Source: Schistocephalus solidus (lineage: Eukaryota > Platyhelminthes > Cestoda > Diphyllobothriidea > Diphyllobothriidae). Taken from it: a DNA stretch of 64,000 nucleotides. The notes under the pieces were generated by a model. It was not told the origin of the DNA, did not search any database, and saw only the letters and a list, made by a program, of their open reading frames with translations. A program made the position numbers and the translations under genes. Within the stretch, counting starts at the first letter, position 1, and every line of letters begins with the position of its first letter. Where the stretch lies: NCBI GenBank assembly GCA_017591395.1, contig WEDG01002098.1:1-64000 (forward strand), given 5' to 3'. Below are positions 42,926 through 53,455 of this stretch, one piece after another.

Positions 42926-45900
42926 ATTGACAAAATAAATTGTATACAAACAGAAAAGATGGCACAGACAAATATTCAGTTACTACCTCTCCTCCTGCCA
43001 AGCGGGCAAAAAGCTTGATAACACTAATGAATGTCACCTATAAGGACGAAAATTGCATGGGATGTTTGATTTTCCTACATAAATTCCTATTGTTGGAGAA
43101 TGAGCTAAATAACTTGAAAAAAGAAATGGCCGATCTAAAATAGAAGGTTCATTGTTCACTCAGAAAAAAACATCTGAAACAACCAGTGTTCCAACAAACG
43201 AATTTACCTATGCAAACATAGCCTCCTCGAGAATACCTAATGTACAGCTAAAAGACATTGCGTCTACAGAGCTCAGTAAATCAGTAGACATTTCCTTTCA
43301 TCGAAAGGGAGATCAAACCAGCTCATGCACCTTACTAATATCATCCAGCTAGGACAGAAGCCGTAATGCTTTGAATACACAAAAATATGCGACATCGTTG
43401 CTGAATGATACAAAAAAGGGTGACGTTGTAAAGCTAGTCGAATTTGAATGATCGAAGACGAAGGATTCAAAGCTGAAAAAGGGCCAAGAAGATTTTACAA
43501 AAAATGAGTTTTGACTCCAAACATAACTCGTTCTTACCGATAGATGCTCAGGTTGAATCCTATGCCGTTGATACAGGAGCAAATGCAGAAAAAATTGACA
43601 AAGTTCATAAAAAGGGGTTTGCCATTAACTTTAGAAATCGTTGCTCGTAGTGACGCAAATAACATCGTTGACCAAAATATAATTCTTCCGGATACTGATG
43701 CCCTATCAACAAATCAGAGCTCCAAGTCACAAAACAGACGTTTCAACCGAAAACGCAATATAGTCATTAAAGAGAATCCCGAGTCCACTACTCTGATTGC
43801 AAAGGAAAGGCTAGAACATGACCTCAGTCTGTTCCGAGCATACTCAAATTCAATTTTTTAAGATGGCGAATGCGTAATGTGCACAAAGTGGGTGTTTCAC
43901 ATGATCTTTCACCACCGAGGCCTCTTAAAATTATTCTTGAAAATGATCTTCAGGCTTCACGCCTCCTAGAACGGAGAATGGCTCTCCGTAACTCACACAG
44001 GGATGTGTTTTTTTTCAGCCGAATTACGAACCAATGGAAAAGCACAAAATGAGGATGCTGCGAACAGAACTGAAAAGGAGAACAGAACAAGTGGAAAAAT
44101 GGCTCCAAAAAAAGGACGGGGTAATAAAAGTGAAGAAGAGGTCTTTCTGGTGGCAGACACCGTACATCATAAAGGCGGGTCCTCACACAGACGGCAGACA
44201 CTAAAAACGAAGAACCCAACTGTACAGAGCTTGAATAATAAAAGGAACGCTCTCCAGAACTCAGAGGACGACCACTTATCAGAACACAGTGTGGGCGGGA
44301 TGGACACCAGTTCATCTCGGAAAGCACTAGCAGACTCTAGCATTCAAATGCACGAAATGAGCAGAAGTTTATATAGAGGAGTTACCCAGACTATATTGAG
44401 ATGTTTGTATACAAATGCTCAGAGTCTCCTTTCGAAAGAAGACGAACTCAAAGCACTAGTCTCAGACCTTACCCCCGATGTCGTTGCCGTTACGGAAACA
44501 TGGCTCAAAGCCGAAATCACGGATAGCGAGGTTTCGATAAATGGATACCAACTATTTGGAAGAGACCGAGAAAATAGACAGAGAGGTGGAGTGGCCATAT
44601 ACGTTAGGACAGGTATATCAGCCGTCGAACGAACGCACGCCCTCTTCCTTGAATATGAATTTCTATGGATAAGGATTAAAAAGGATTGTTCGCAAAACCC
44701 TCAATTCTTGACGATCTACAGACCGCCTGATATTACAAATGCAGCTGACGAGTCAATCTTCCATTTGCTCAAGGAAGTTGCAAGTCACCAGAAGGTGCTT
44801 TTGCTGGAGATTTCAATGCACCTACAGTAAACTGGGTAAGTCTGACTGTTGATGATGCGCCAACTTCTTTCGGCCACAAGCTAATGGATCTCACTCTTGA
44901 CCAACCTCTGGCACAGAAGGTTGAATACCAACGAGATATAGAGAGAACCAGAGAGCAAATTGCCTCGACCTAGTATTTACGAAGGACTTCTCTATCATTG
45001 ATTAAGTGCATTCTATTGCATCCCTCGGTAAGAGTGACCATAGTACGCTGATGTAGGATTAATCTCTTTATTCGCAACGCCAGAAGAGAACGGAAGGCAA
45101 GAAAATATATGGAAGGCCGATTTTAACGCGATGAAGAAAGAACTGATGTCCTTGCAATGGGACTGTTTTCTCAAAGGGAGACCAGAGGATGACTTACAAT
45201 CGTTTAAGAAGGTTTCACTCGATCTTTTTGAACGCTTTTGTCCAGTGAAGGAGCAAAAAAGGCTAGTTGCCCTGCCTGGTTAACAAGAGAGCTTAAGAGG
45301 CAGTTAAATAAGAAGAATAAAAATGGAAGGTTTTTAGAGAAACAGGGTCAGCAGAGTATCTCAAGGAATTTCTTCGCCGCAGAAATGCTGTCAAAAAATG
45401 ATTCGTTAGGCAAGGAAGAGCTATGAATCAAGCATTCTTCAACAGGCTGAAAATAAACCTAAAAATATATTCCATTATATCAATAGTCGAAAACAAAACA
45501 AGGACCCAGTGGCAGTACTTATGGATGGCCATGGCGTTGAAATCGTTGAAAATTGTGAGAAAGCCGAGCTCTTGGGTCAGTTCTTTGCCTCAGTATTCAC
45601 TAAAGAACCGGAAATTCAGCTTGACCACGACAGCAGTGGTAATATAGACGCCAGTCCAGTGCTTGAATATATACACTTCCCTGAATCTCTCGTTGAATCC
45701 GATCTGAAAAATCTCAAAGAAGCCAAGTCATCTGGTCCAGATTATTTACCGGCAAAGTTTTTGAAAGAACTGGCCGGCGAACTATCCACACCACTAGCGC
45801 ATATGTTCAATTCTTCCTTTGAATATGGGAAACTGTCATCCGAATGGAAGGCAGCAAATATAGACCCCATATAATAGAGTGGGGCTCGATCTAATATCAA

Positions 45901-47198
45901 CAATTATCGGCCTGTCAGCCTTACCTCCATTTACTATAAAATAATGGAATCGATAATTAAGAAGGCAACCGTGAAGTTCCTTGAGGAATGCCGATTTCTC
46001 TCAGAGCTCCAGCATGGCTTCAGACACAATCGCTCTTGTCTTTGCAGTTTATTGCTCTCGACAGATTAATGTACTCGCGCATTGGATGAAAATGGTAGAG
46101 ATAACGTCATCTACACTGATTTTACGAAGGCGTTTGACAGTGTCCCACACAAACGTTTTATCTATAAATTATCTGAAATTGGAATAAGAGGAATGCTGCT
46201 GACATGGATTGCAGATTTTCTTACAGCAAGATTTCAAACTTTGTGCATCGATTTCTCGAAGTCAACACCTAATCCGGTTCTAAGTGGTGTCCCCCAAGGC
46301 TCCGTCTTAAGACCATTATTCTTCTTAGTCTATGTGAACGACTGCGTTGAAGACCTGGGTAGAACCCCCCATGCTTGCAAACGATGTTAAATTGCGGGGG
46401 TGATCAGATCTGATGCAGCTAGGCACGTAATTAAAGAGACTTTCAACCATCTTAACAGCTGGTCGGCTCGTTAGCTCTTAACTTTTTACGTTGGGAAGTG
46501 TGTGGTCCTAAGACTCCGTTCCAGAAAGACCAAAAAGGAAGATGATTCCTACCAAAACCCTTCTCAATGTGCAGCCCCTTTCAATTGTTGAGAAACAGAA
46601 GGACTTCGAGGTTCTAATAAACTCCTCACTCAAACCATCTTCACAGTGTGTAAAGGTAGCTAAACGTGCAACACAAGTTTTATTTGCGCTCAGACATCGA
46701 TTTGTGTAGATTGATAAGGAACAATTCCGAGAAATCTACGGAGAATTTGTTCGATCTCACTTGGAATATACCGTTCAGGCCTGGCTTCCATGGTTTAAGA
46801 AGGATTATCTACAGCTCGATCGAGTACAGGCGAGGGCTACGAAGATGATCAATAATCTTAGTCATCAGCCTTACAAAACCAGAATAGTTGAACTTGATTT
46901 GTTTCCTCTCAATTACAGGTAACTACGCGGTGACCTCATCCAAACCTACCGGATTACCAGAAGCCGCGAGTGTGCCCTAGAATTTTCTGACATTTTCGAA
47001 TTTACTGAGACGGAACATCTGCGGGGTCATCCCTTTAAACTGCAGAGGAAGTTGGCCCACACGGACGTATTTCGGAACACCTTTTCACAGAGGGTCGTTG
47101 GTGCGTGGAACGGACTCCCTCATGAGGTGGTCCTTTCAGAATCCGTTGAAACATTTAAATGCAAACTGGATACTCATTTGCTGAGAAACCATTGTACA

Positions 47199-48015
47199 TC
47201 CCTAACTCGCAACTTTTGGATTTCGAAAAGGGTCCTCCTGGTATTTGAGGCAGCTCCCTTGATATTATTTTGGTCTTTTATTATATTTCCATCATCTTCT
47301 GCAGAGTCAATCTTTGAATTCAGTTTTCGCCCCCCCCCTTTTAAACTAGCATCGCTAACTCTTGAAAATCTTGGTACTTTCCTCCGCTTTTGCAACCCCG
47401 ACGATGGTCTCCAGGTTCAGTTGAGGATCAAGGTGGGTTCTGATGGTTTTGTCTCTTTGATCGGAGGACTATGCACTCGGCAAGGTCGCATCTCGATGAT
47501 GATCTCGTACCTCAACTGTCCCCTATTCGTTTCGACCCTGGTGTCCACGATGAGTTCGTCCTCTCTCACCTCCACTGGTGGTTAAAAACAGTAGCTCTGA
47601 CTGCTATATTATCTCTCATACGACAAGGAGCGTTCCGAACCCTCATACGCTGTCAGCAACATCACAGCACTGTCCCATTGCATCTAGCTATTAGTTTTTT
47701 AGTGAAGCAGTTTTTTTCTCCTATTTTTTTTAAATTGGCGGCTCGCCGATCTCCGCCTCCACTTTAACCGTAGGAGTTTTTTTACTGCTTCTTTTCTAGT
47801 TCACCGTTTATGTTAAAGATTGTTGAAATTTTTTTAAAAAATGGCAAATCGTTCTGAATCGGACATGCCTACCATATTTTTCATTTCTGCTGTTAACATG
47901 GCTCCTCACATAGTGCATCAATTATCCAGTTTGTATTTATTTATACCGCGATACTAAGTTTGAAATGACGGGGCTCTCTGGGCCTTAAATATACAATTTA
48001 TTTATTTATTTATTT
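47199..48015 (+). mobile_element. Family A-related LINE 3' end (T-A) nested in the family B LINE
   Basis: It interrupts the family B C-terminal sequence between AACCATTGTACATC and AATGAAGCTTGTGTC. It consists of 3' UTR only: TCTTGAAAATCTTGGTAC, the ENE-like fold at 47704-47791, a CTAGTTCACCGTTTATG block shared with P1/P2, GGGCTCTCTGGGCC and a final ATTT repeat. Any ORF here is incidental. Confidence 0.82.
47704..47791 (+). promoter_or_regulatory. ENE-like RNA fold, T-A LINE 3' UTR
   Basis: The outer stem GAAGCAGT (47704-47711) pairs perfectly with ACTGCTTC (47784-47791). T7 (47711-47717) faces T7 (47777-47783). The inner stem CTCCTA (47718-47723) pairs with TAGGAG (47771-47776). An apical stem pairs TTAAATTGG with CCACTTTAA-type sequence. 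Its eight-pair outer stem differs in sequence from family D and from the 25.7-kb copy. Confidence 0.7.
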
Positions 48016-48194
48016 AATGAAGCTTGTGTCAGTAGTGGCAGCTTATACCTGTCCTACACATATCGATTGCCTAACGTTTTCATTTGTCAGAGTCGTTACT
48101 GTAATAGTTTATTCTTTTATCATTTTTTGAATTTGAATAGGGAGCTCAAGGGCGAAAGCCTAATTCCCTCAACAAAGTAACTTAAAAGTGACTA

Positions 48195-49345
48195 AACGGA
48201 TAGATGCTAGTTAGCAAACATTAAAATTCTGTGGATTAGAAGACTCGAATTCTATCTCACCTTCCTGTTTCGCGTTAACTCTAGCCCAAATATCCCACCA
48301 ATTAACGCTCTCACTCCGGTTGATCGACCCCATGCCACTCGTAATTCCTGCATGATCATTTCACCACCTCTTTGATCCACAACTAACCGTTCTCAGTTTT
48401 TTGCCTCCAAATATGCTTTTATCTGGAATAATCTTCCAGTGGAAATTTGTTTGTCGTCTACATTAGCTTTTTCTAAACCAAATTGCGCAAACATTTAACT
48501 TCGGAAGATATAAAGTCCTTATTGTCTGTTTCCTTCCAAAACTCTCAACTTTTGGATGTTGAAAAGGACCCTCCTGGTATTTGAGGCAGCCCCCTTGATC
48601 TTATATTGGTCTCTAAATATATTTCCATCATCATTTACAGAGTCAATCTTTGCATTCACTTTTTCGTCCCATCCTTTTAAACTAGCATTGCCAACTCTTG
48701 ACAACCTTGATACTTTCCTCCGATTTTGAAACCCCGATGATGGTCTCCAGGTTCAGTTGATGATCGAGGTGGGTTCTGAATGTTTCGCCTCTTTGTTGGT
48801 GGACTATGCAGTCAGCAAGGTCGCGTCTCGATGCTGATCTCCTGACCTCTACTGTCCTCTCTTCGTTTCGACCCTCTTGTTCTCGATGAGTTCCTCCTCT
48901 CTCACCTCCACTGGTGGTTATAAACAGTAGCCCTGACTGCCTTATTATCTCTTTCCCGACAAGAAGCGTTCCGAATCCTCATACGTTGTCAGCAACATCA
49001 CAATACTATCCCATAGCGTCTAGCTAATTTTTTAGTGAAGCAATTTTGTCTCCTAGTTTTTGTTTTAAATTGGCAGCTTGCCGAACTCCGCCTCCAATTT
49101 AACCGTATGAGATTCTTTTACTGCTTCTTTTCTAGTTCACCGTATATGTCAAAGATTGTTGACTATTGTTTTAAAAATGTCAAATCGTTCTGAATCAGAT
49201 ATGCTTACCATACTACTCATTTCTGCTGTTCATATGGATGCTCACATAGTGCAGCAATTACCCACTTTGTATTTATTTAAACCATGATACTAATTTTGTA
49301 ATGATGGGGCCCTCTGGGCCTGGAATATACAGTTTATTTATTTAT
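48195..49345 (+). mobile_element. Family A-related LINE 3' end (T-B)
   Basis: It begins directly after the family B tail with a degraded C-terminal coding remnant (GCTTTTATCTGGAATAATC corresponds to the 'FxWNNLP' block). It then repeats the T-A 3' UTR from 48537 (CTCAACTTTTGGATGTTG onward). The ENE-like region at 49030-49125 is decayed (CTCCTA opposite ATGAGA, broken U-tracts). It ends in an ATTT tail at about 49330. Confidence 0.78.
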
Positions 49346-50365
49346 AAACGACAATGACTGCCGTAAGATTGAAAAAAGTTCAGAAGGTTTTAACTCGACG
49401 ACTATTTTCTCTTCATGGACTCAGTATCCCTTATAGGGATATATGCCAGTTAGCAAACATTACATTTCTGTGGGATAGAAGACTCTGAACTGGTCTCAGG
49501 CTTCTGTTTCGCGCTAACCCTAGCCCAAATTTCCCAGGAATTAACGCTCTTACTACGGTAGATCGACCCTATGACACTAGTAATTCCTCCATGATCCTTT
49601 CACAATCCCTTAGCTCCACAACTAACCGTTCTCAGTATTTTGCCTCAAAATATGCTTTCATCTGGTATAATCATCGCCAACCCTTAAAAGTTTTGATACT
49701 TTCCTCCATTTTGCAACCCTGCCGATAGTCTCCGGGATCTGTTGATGATCGTGGCGGGTTCTGATGTTTTCGCCTCTTTGTTGATGGATTATGCAGTCAG
49801 CAAGGTCGCATCTCGTTGATGATCTCATGACCTATACTTTCCACTCTTCCTTTCGACCATGTTGTCTACGATGAATCCATTTTCTCTCATTTCCATGGTG
49901 GTCATAAACAGTAGCTCTGACTGTTATATTATCTCTCACCCGACAGGGAGCGTTCTGAACCCCCATACGTTGTCAGCATCATTACACAACTATCCCATTG
50001 CATCGTACCAATCCTTTTAACTCCAGCTATTAATTTATTAGAGAAGCAGTTTTTATCCCATATTTTTTAATATTGGCGGCTCGCTGAATTCCGCCCCCGA
50101 TTTAACCGTAGGAGTTTTTTCACTGTTTCTTTCCTAGTTCACCGTATATTCCATAGATTGTTGACTCTTATTTTAAAAATGGCACTCCAATCTGAATTGT
50201 ATATGCTTGCCATACTACTTATTTCTGCGCTTCATATAGTTGTTCATATGTCTGTTTTCATCGTGCATCAATTATCCACTTTGTATTTATTTATACCGCG
50301 ATACTTAGTTTGCAATGATGGGGCCCTCTAGGCCTTATTTATAAAATTTCTTTATTCGTGGCTTT
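49346..50365 (+). mobile_element. Family A-related LINE 3' end (T-C), tandem to T-B
   Basis: It starts in the C-terminal coding region (CGACAATGACTGCCGTAAG, TTCAGAAGGTTTTAACTCG) and repeats the GTTAGCAAACATTA, CCCAGGAATTAACGCTC and GCTTTCATCTGGTATAATC landmarks of T-B. The 3' UTR follows, with a decayed ENE-like region (50043-50135) and a TTTATTTAT tail. T-A, T-B and T-C share orientation, and T-C directly follows the T-B tail. Confidence 0.78.
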
Positions 50366-50779
50366 ATTTATTACAATAACTACCTTAGTTGAAAAATTAT
50401 TTGGCCGGCAAACGCATGCTTTCGATAACTTCTTGTCGGACCAGTACAGTCGTATGGGACATGCGCACAACAGAACCTGTTACACATTCCGCGTTAAGCA
50501 TGGCCAGCGTTTGCTTAGCTGCATGCACTGCCCCACGCCAGCTCTTTCCTCCCTTTCCCATAGAACGGCTCTACCAAACTTTCGATTCCGCATAACTCAC
50601 CGCTTGTTATCACACTTCCCCACTTCACAAATATTACACAGCACACTCGTACATTGAATTCATTTTGTAGATTTGTGCCAGGCAACCACGTTCCATATAA
50701 CTGTGCTGGCCCAACGAGAAGATATAGAAATCACGCATTTGCTCACCAAGTGGTCTTTTGAATCCTTAAATGGACATTT
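50366..50779. other. Stretch with no supported gene
   Basis: Two overlapping plus-strand frames (50358-50657 and 50389-50595) show no recognised domain. The base composition is more even than in the flanking LINE tails. Confidence 0.4.
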
Positions 50780-51300
50780 GGAACTTGGAATTTATATTTG
50801 GTAAGCGCCGGCAAGGCACTGTCTAAACAAACATTAGTAACGAAATAAAATTGTGACAATAAGTTCAGATAAAATGTATAAATATTTAATAATGTAGGCA
50901 GAAATTGTCCAGTTAGGTCAACAGTTAGCGATATTTTGAAATTAATAGTGAACTAGAAAATAGGCAGTGAAATAAAACTCCTGCCTTGAAAATGGAGGCA
51001 GTGTTTAATAGGCCTCCATTTTCAAATAGAGGGTAGGAGAAAAAACTGCTTAGGAAAATAACGTAAGGTGGTAGTGTAGGCATTTCAGAGTGAGATAATG
51101 AAACGTGAATATGGTTCGTTCTTAATAACTATGGCACATGAAAAAAATCTCGCGAAATAGCGTCAGTGAACTAGAGGCCTCAGCATTTTTGGATCCAGAA
51201 TTGAATTATGATGATGGTAAGTATCCAAAGAAACGGCAGCATTTTAGACTGTGTACGTCCTGAAATGAACCTCAGAATGATTTCATCTTTTGAATATATC
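50780..51300 (-). mobile_element. Family A LINE 3' end (P3), minus strand
   Basis: The reverse complement follows the P1/P2 3' UTR from about 51300 down to its tail at 50780, including the ENE-like fold (50964-51049), TAACTGTTGACCTAACTGG and ACTAATGTTTGTTTAGAC. It is moderately diverged from P1. Confidence 0.85.
50964..51049 (-). promoter_or_regulatory. ENE-like RNA fold, P3 LINE 3' UTR (minus strand)
   Basis: In plus-strand coordinates the outer arms are GCAGT (50964-50968) and ACTGC (51045-51049). The inner arms CTCCTGCC (50978-50985) and GGTAGGAG (51032-51039) pair with one G-U wobble. One U-tract is interrupted by an A (AATAAAA on the plus strand). The apical stem GAAAATGGAGGC/GCCTCCATTTTC is perfect here, while P1 has one mismatch. 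Confidence 0.65.
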
Positions 51301-51419
51301 TCTTGCATCCAAAATTTCCAATAATTTTCGATCGAATAGATGAAAGCTAACTAACTCAATGATTCTATGTGCTGAGAGTCTGGAAGCTGGTTTATATCTC
51401 AGTTTCCATTTAATAGTAT

Positions 51420-52250
51420 TTCAAATGTTTTCTGGTTTTCAGCCCTTACTTCTGTAAGATTCCCTTACGCAGTAGGTAATTCTTCTCTGATCACACCTAA
51501 TCCGCATCCTCCGCTTCAAATCACTCTCTCAGCTTTGCTTCCTGGTAGAATTTTCCTTGAGATATCCTGTCCATCGATAATAATTTGTCAAATATTCTAT
51601 GTGCTTTCGAGAAAAGTCATCACATTTGTCTTTAAACTGACTGGATTAACCTTTTATTTTTCTTATCTTCTCAGAGCAGCTTTCTGAAAGACTCAGAGAA
51701 AATACCATGGAGATTTTGGAAGATGGTCTCAAAATCACCTTGTCCATTCACATTTCCCTATCTCAATGTGTGTTTCGCTTGCTGCAGTCTCTTATAAGCA
51801 TTCTCGATTTTTCAGTCCATACATCCTGTTCCCCCTACATAACCTACCTCTCAGTCAAATAATCACAGTCATTTTGATGCGCATGATTTAACAACCATCG
51901 TTTCGTTCACCACTAGCCATCTTCAGCTTTTCATTTTAGCTACAGAGAGTTTGAGGCATTACATCTTGCTGTTCTTCCCCAAGGTCACCTGCAAAATGAT
52001 GCTCCAGAGTGCCTTATCTTAAATTTTGTGCTCACTTTGTGAACTATGATAATAATTTTGAACCAAACTCAGGAGCAACCTGCCCTGCTCCCCCTTATGC
52101 GCTAGGGAATCAGATTTTTCCCTTAATCAATCTTTTTTGAAAGGTTAAGCTCCCTGAACTCTTCCTATTTTAATGACAAAAGATTGTTTTACTGGTTTGT
52201 AATGAACTCACTGTTTATTTTTAAAATTCGCTGATATTTTAAAACACATC
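51420..52250 (+). mobile_element. Family A LINE 3' region (P4), plus strand, strongly diverged
   Basis: It aligns by eye with 23690-24430 of P1: CCGCATCCTCCGCTTCAAAT corresponds to CTGCATCCTCCACGTGTAAA, TCTCAGCTTTGCTTCCTGGTA to the TTCTTTGCTTCTAGGTA block, and GGATTAACCTTTTATTTTTC to ATTAACCTTTTATTTTCC. The ENE region is decayed (52120-52200). P3 and P4 diverge head-to-head from about 51350. Confidence 0.65.
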
Positions 52251-52549
52251 TTATGTGATAGGAAAAATCACCAGTGTAGGTAATAAAACTTCGTTTTCAT
52301 CCCTAGCCCTTGTTCTTTATTCTAATATTTATCTGATCCTATCACACAGAGTACCATCGTCTATACTGTTATTATTTTACCAAGGGTTTGACTTTGTTTT
52401 AGTAGTACCCTCTGAACGCTTTAAATAAGAAAATATTGTTTAAATTATGTATGTCATTTTTTACCCCTGGGTGATTTCATCGCGCAGTTGCCTGCAATTT
52501 CACGGAAACATATAATGTTCGGTCAGTCAGGTTTCATAAAACAGCTTCT

Positions 52550-52690
52550 TAAATCTCTTCCTTGTCTTCCTCTGCCCTCGTTCAAGAAGGCCATCATCCT
52601 TCTTGAGCCACGCACACCAGGCCTACACAAAGTATTCCAAGTGAGACCGAATGAATGCCCCGTAGGTTTTACCGGACCGTTACTTCTCAA
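52550..52690 (-). mobile_element. CR1-like LINE C-terminal fragment
   Basis: The minus-strand frame reads IRSHLEYFV, then a stop, then AWCAWLKKDDGLLERGQRK. This matches the 'VR.HLEY.VQAW.PW.KKD...L.RVQ.RATK' block of families B and C. It is an isolated scrap of about 140 nt. Confidence 0.65.
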
Positions 52691-52699
52691 TTAAGAAGA

Positions 52700-53455
52700 A
52701 CTTTCGTCTCATCATGAATAGTACTAGTGAAGCGAATTTGTCTGCCTCTAAACACGATGCGATAATTTGAGCAAAGAGGTAATGAAATGACAAGGGCTTT
52801 TTTTCCAAAATTAGTACAGAAACTGTTGGCTAAAGTGATTTATATGTGGGAGACAACATTAATAGCCCATGCTCCTATCAATACAATTGCACTCATTTTC
52901 GTCTTTCCAATAGCATTTACCATGATTGTGCTTTTTAAAAACCTACGTTAGTTAGTTGCCTTAGTTGGTAAAAGGGAAGAAGTTTTACTAAAATCTCTTT
53001 CACGTCTGTTGTTGACTTCAAAGTTAAATTAGACTGTACGGTCACCTGCGTTTCTTTGAAACATAATATCATCTGGGAGACTAGGGGTTTGATAGTGATT
53101 TCATTGCAGCGAGGATATTGTGTAAACATGCCCTAGGTAAGGTGCAGATTAGCACCACATTTATCTGAAGTCAGCGGGTTCGGCCTCATAACTTCAGCAA
53201 CCCTGCGAATAACGGGAAAAGCTATCAGAAGCTGGAGACACCCTGTCGAAGGCTCACGTAGCTTGCTTCAAACACACACATGCGAAGTTTTTGAAGTTTT
53301 ATTGCAAGTAATCCAGTACTTATAAAGTTGCAGTAGAAAAATTGTGCATTATTTAAAGATTTGAGAATACAGTGGGAACTTTGCATTATTTGAACCATAA
53401 TACATCATAGTAGCTTTACGCGGAATTTCAAAAAGCCTTTTTATTTTCGTGACAG
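52700..53455. other. Upstream region of the Tctex1 gene, no supported gene
   Basis: AT-rich sequence without recognisable coding. It should include the promoter and any 5' UTR exon of the gene that starts at 53456. The AG directly before that ATG could be a splice acceptor. No TATA or initiator could be singled out with confidence. Confidence 0.4.

Larger units (their letters stand above)
42940..48192 (+). mobile_element. Family B LINE, near full length (ORF1, endonuclease, RT), with nested 3' end at 47199
   Basis: ORF1 remnants include a coiled-coil-like ENELNNLKKEMADLK (about 43100). An RRM-like part follows: RNIVIKENPEST, DLSLFRAYSN, DLSPPRPLKIILENDL and ERRMALRNSHRDVFF (43760-44020). ORF2 begins about 44390 with endonuclease CLYTNAQSLLSKEDELKAL, DVVAVTETWLKAEI, RGGVAIYVRTGIS, IYRPPD and GDFNAPTVNW (frame change). 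RT blocks are SGPDYLPAKFLKELAGELS, SEWKAANIDPI, YTDFTKAFDSVPHKRFI and SGVPQGSVL. The catalytic region near 46370 reads ANDV rather than YADDV. The C-terminal part (VRSHLEYTVQAWLPW, GAWNGLPHEVV, KCKLDTHLLRN) ends at 47198 and resumes at 48016. The 3' end has the GGC-GAAA-GCC hairpin (48151-48160) and a TGACT tail. Numerous stops; inactive. Confidence 0.88.

Noticed and set aside
47174..48704. Open frames such as 47052-47585, 47471-47767 and the minus-strand frames over 47174-47395 and 48519-48704
   Set aside because: They run across LINE C-terminal and 3' UTR sequence or are antisense shadows of it.
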